Shown here piece by piece: positions 61,932-64,000 of a DNA stretch of 64,000 nucleotides. The stretch covers positions 1-64,000 of the forward strand of contig NZ_PVEO01000012.1 of the NCBI RefSeq assembly GCF_002973595.1, written 5' to 3'. A model generated the notes under the pieces. It did not search any database. It was not told the origin of the DNA and saw only the letters and a program-made list of their open reading frames with translations. Within the stretch, counting starts at the first letter, position 1. Each line of letters opens with the position of its first letter. A program made the translations under genes and the position numbers. This DNA is from Jejuia pallidilutea. Its GTDB lineage: Bacteria > Bacteroidota > Bacteroidia > Flavobacteriales > Flavobacteriaceae.

Positions 61932-63575
61932 TTATGGATTTTGGTCAGATGGACTTAAGTTTGGATTGGCATCAATTTCTGCTTGAGGGATTTTAAATAT
62001 CCAATCGTCGTTAACGGAAGGTTTGTCTTGTTGATAACCATCCTGATATAGAACTGCTGATGCTCCAGAACCTCCATCGGCTGCATGGTCGATACCTTCG
62101 TCCCAACGAATTTTATCAGTATAACCAAAACCTTCTCCCCATAGTTCTAAACGTCTCTGAAACTTTATTTGTTCCATCATAGATTCTTTTGTGTTAAAAA
62201 CAGTAACATCAAAAGCGCTATCACGTTCATTACCAAGTGGGGCTAATGCAGCTTGTGCACCTGGAATATCATCCATCATAGCCATTGCTTCTGCCTCTAT
62301 AAGGTACATTTCTGATGATCTCATATAAATAATGTCGTCTGGTAGTATACCTCCTGGCGTTTTTTGTCTCATTTTTACATGCATATATGGATGTGTATTA
62401 TGGGCAGAAGTCCAACCCCATTCGTTAGCTAATCTGTCAATTTCTGCTTCAAACTCTTCCTCTGTAGTGTATAAGGGGTTTGTATTGTTGTCCCATCCAC
62501 CCATGTTATTTGCGGCTGAGTTATTAGAGTTAGGAGCGTCAATTAGAAACATATCTTTTCTGTAGTCGGTGTCAGGTGCAGCATCAATTAATCTTCTGTC
62601 CGCAATTTTTGGATTGTTCCTAACTTGACTACCATTAAATGTATTGGACATTAAATAGAAATAAGAGCGGAAGAAAGTGGTTTCGGTGTCTAGTACAACA
62701 CTCCCCCATATAACTTCAGGTAAATCTACAGTATTAAATCCAGATTTCCAGTCGGCTTCATCCATAATGGGGTAGCCTTCTCTAGCCAAAACAGCTTCTC
62801 TTGCTGCGGTTTCCCATTTACCCGTGTTTAGCGCAGCTCTTGCTTTAAGCCCGTGTGCAGTATTAACATTTAGTTGAGATTTATCGTCTCCTCTATCTGT
62901 AGCACCATCAAAAGCAGCTATTGCATCATCTAAATCAAGAAAGATTTGGTTATAAATATCTTGAACTGTTGATCGTGGTGCACTGGTGTAAGGAGCGGAT
63001 GTGGAAAACAATAAAGGTACTCCAGGGTCTGTACTTGGATTTCCAATTAAATACCCTTTAGCAAAATGTTGAACTAAAGAAAGATAAGCATAAGCTCTGT
63101 AAGTATAAGCTTGTCCTAAAATTTCTTTTAACCTAGCGTCTAGTGTTAATGACCCTCCTTCAATTGTATTGATAATTGAATTGGCATTTGCTATGATGTT
63201 ATAACGGTGATACCATAAAACAGTAACAGTTATATCTGTTTCTAGAGTATGATTTTGCCATTGCATTTCATCTCTCCATCCTAGGTTATTGGCATTGGCG
63301 CTATGTATAATGCCTCCTGAAATATTATCGCCCATAGGAACCCAGTAATGTTCCCCGGATCTAGCACTATCACCGGTATCTCCTGGGAGAATAGTTTGAG
63401 ACTGGGCAAATAGAGTTCTGTGCATTCCATTGAGAATCAATGCCATGTTTTCAGCTGTTGCCAGCGCATCTGCTGCAGATATGGCATCTGTTGGTTTTGT
63501 TTCAAGAAAGTCTTCTGAACAAGATGTTACTGTAATAGCTAATAATACGAGTAACAATTTTTTTATGTTTAACAT
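61932..63575 (-). CDS. susD: SusD/RagB family outer-membrane lipoprotein (second locus)
   Basis: 547 residues from the ATG at 63575; starts at 63584 (ATG) and 63605 (GTG) are also possible, but 63575 gives the best lipoprotein signal (MLNIKKLLLVLLAITVTSC). SusD features: the EDFLETKPTDAIS opening after the lipidated cysteine, YTYRAYAYLSLVQHFAKG, YMRSSEMYLIEAEAMAMMD and QRRLELWGEGFGYTDKIRWDE at the C-terminus. Not close in sequence to the first SusD, so likely a different nutrient and not a recent duplicate. Follows its susC directly. Confidence 0.93.
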   Translation of the reverse strand: MLNIKKLLLVLLAITVTSCSEDFLETKPTDAISAADALATAENMALILNGMHRTLFAQSQTILPGDTGDSARSGEHYWVPMGDNISGGIIHSANANNLGWRDEMQWQNHTLETDITVTVLWYHRYNIIANANSIINTIEGGSLTLDARLKEILGQAYTYRAYAYLSLVQHFAKGYLIGNPSTDPGVPLLFSTSAPYTSAPRSTVQDIYNQIFLDLDDAIAAFDGATDRGDDKSQLNVNTAHGLKARAALNTGKWETAAREAVLAREGYPIMDEADWKSGFNTVDLPEVIWGSVVLDTETTFFRSYFYLMSNTFNGSQVRNNPKIADRRLIDAAPDTDYRKDMFLIDAPNSNNSAANNMGGWDNNTNPLYTTEEEFEAEIDRLANEWGWTSAHNTHPYMHVKMRQKTPGGILPDDIIYMRSSEMYLIEAEAMAMMDDIPGAQAALAPLGNERDSAFDVTVFNTKESMMEQIKFQRRLELWGEGFGYTDKIRWDEGIDHAADGGSGASAVLYQDGYQQDKPSVNDDWIFKIPQAEIDANPNLSPSDQNP

Positions 63576-63604
63576 ATTTAACATGTTTTTAAAATTATTT
63601 TTCA

Positions 63605-64000
63605 CTAAAAAGAAGCATTTACACCCACAGAGATTATTCTCGATGGATTAAATGAGTTACCTGCCGATGTTCCCGCTAAACTAAATTGAGGGTTAAGACC
63701 AGATCTTTCAGTATTAATAAACAAGTTCTCTCCGGTTAAAGAAATTCTTAAGTTGTTAACACCAATTTGTTCTGATACACTTCTACTTAAGGTATAGCCT
63801 AAGCTAACGTTTCTAAGGCTAAAAAAGGAAGCGTCTGTTAAAAATCTAGTTGATTGTGTAAGTACTTGGTCGTTACTGCCTTGCTCTAACCTAGGTACAT
63901 TTGTAATATCTCCAGGTTGGCGCCATGCGTTTAAAATATCTGGATGGTAAGAACGACCAAAAACGCCCGTATGCATCATCGCTGAATATGCATTATCTAA
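63605..64000 (-). CDS. susC: SusC/RagA family transporter, C-terminal part (5' end outside window)
   Basis: The frame is open to base 64000, giving 131 residues of the C-terminal barrel. SusC family features: YHPDILNAWRQPGDITNVPR, SLRNVSLGYTLS, LRISLTGENLFI and the last strand ISVGVNASF ending in phenylalanine, needed for barrel insertion. Partner of the second SusD. Confidence 0.93.
   Translation of the reverse strand, partial: LDNAYSAMMHTGVFGRSYHPDILNAWRQPGDITNVPRLEQGSNDQVLTQSTRFLTDASFFSLRNVSLGYTLSRSVSEQIGVNNLRISLTGENLFINTERSGLNPQFSLAGTSAGNSFNPSRIISVGVNASF

Noticed and set aside
56078-64000. Polysaccharide utilisation locus with a named glycan
   Set aside because: No glycoside hydrolase, lyase, sulfatase or dedicated regulator is visible in the window, so a glycan cannot be assigned.

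Overview
The window is chromosomal DNA from a member of the Bacteroidota, almost certainly family Flavobacteriaceae and probably a marine or free-living one. The evidence is low GC content, promoters of the TTG-N19-TAnnTTTG type, start codons without Shine-Dalgarno sequences, a type IX secretion (T9SS) sorting domain, a PorP/SprF protein, two SusC/SusD loci, and flavobacterial families such as DUF5723 and NIF3 paired with a zinc-ribbon-like coiled coil. I cannot name the genus. I see no prophage, insertion sequence, CRISPR array, rRNA or defence island. Most of the window is core genome; the accessory parts are the adhesin at the left edge and the SusCD loci at the right edge. Layout, 1-4062: the 3' end of a large repeat-rich T9SS adhesin, its PorP/SprF partner and a TPR/beta-propeller/OmpA protein, closed by a terminator. 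This resembles the sprB-sprF gliding and adhesin arrangement. 4099-11043: idi-queD, a small helical protein, tRNA-Thr, a DUF4369-like lipoprotein, a DUF819 permease, a zinc-ribbon-like protein lacking its cysteines, a NIF3 protein, and lpxK. 11040-22690: a TPR hybrid histidine kinase; lipA; a packed string of small Cys protein, family 2 glycosyltransferase, ECF sigma and Nramp-like carrier; a second ECF sigma with an anti-sigma; murB and an aminotransferase; and a double-DTG aspartic protease with a PDZ domain. 22716-33492: a DUF1573 protein and valS, then envelope and quality-control genes (ACBP, psd, cdsA, LUD, ftsH, rsfS), then birA, an SRPBCC protein, pyrE and a Nudix hydrolase. 33603-43685: an M14 peptidase, a SulP carrier, coaD, ddl, a PASTA protein, an RluA-family synthase, a small envelope protein, an Mpl-type ligase and a methyltransferase. 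43833-56049: an acyl-CoA synthetase, a MOSC protein, a dienelactone hydrolase, radC, a polysaccharide deacetylase-like protein, a YjjG-type nucleotidase, a three-gene envelope cassette of unknown function (lipoprotein, DUF5723 protein, coiled-coil exported protein), rarA, a REP-like element, a rhomboid protease and rlmB. 56078-64000: a susC-susD-lipoprotein operon and a second susCD pair cut by the window edge, each closed by its own hairpin terminator. Several genes serve the cell envelope together: lpxK makes lipid A; murB, ddl and mpl make or recycle peptidoglycan precursors; cdsA and psd make phospholipids. The observations I rate highest are the three-gene cassette at 50237-53062, the very short leaders (possible leaderless mRNAs) of idi, lpxK, pyrE and mpl, the NRAMP-like carrier that has lost its metal-binding motif, and the symmetrical elements upstream of the hybrid kinase. 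No complete new system is proven by the sequence alone.
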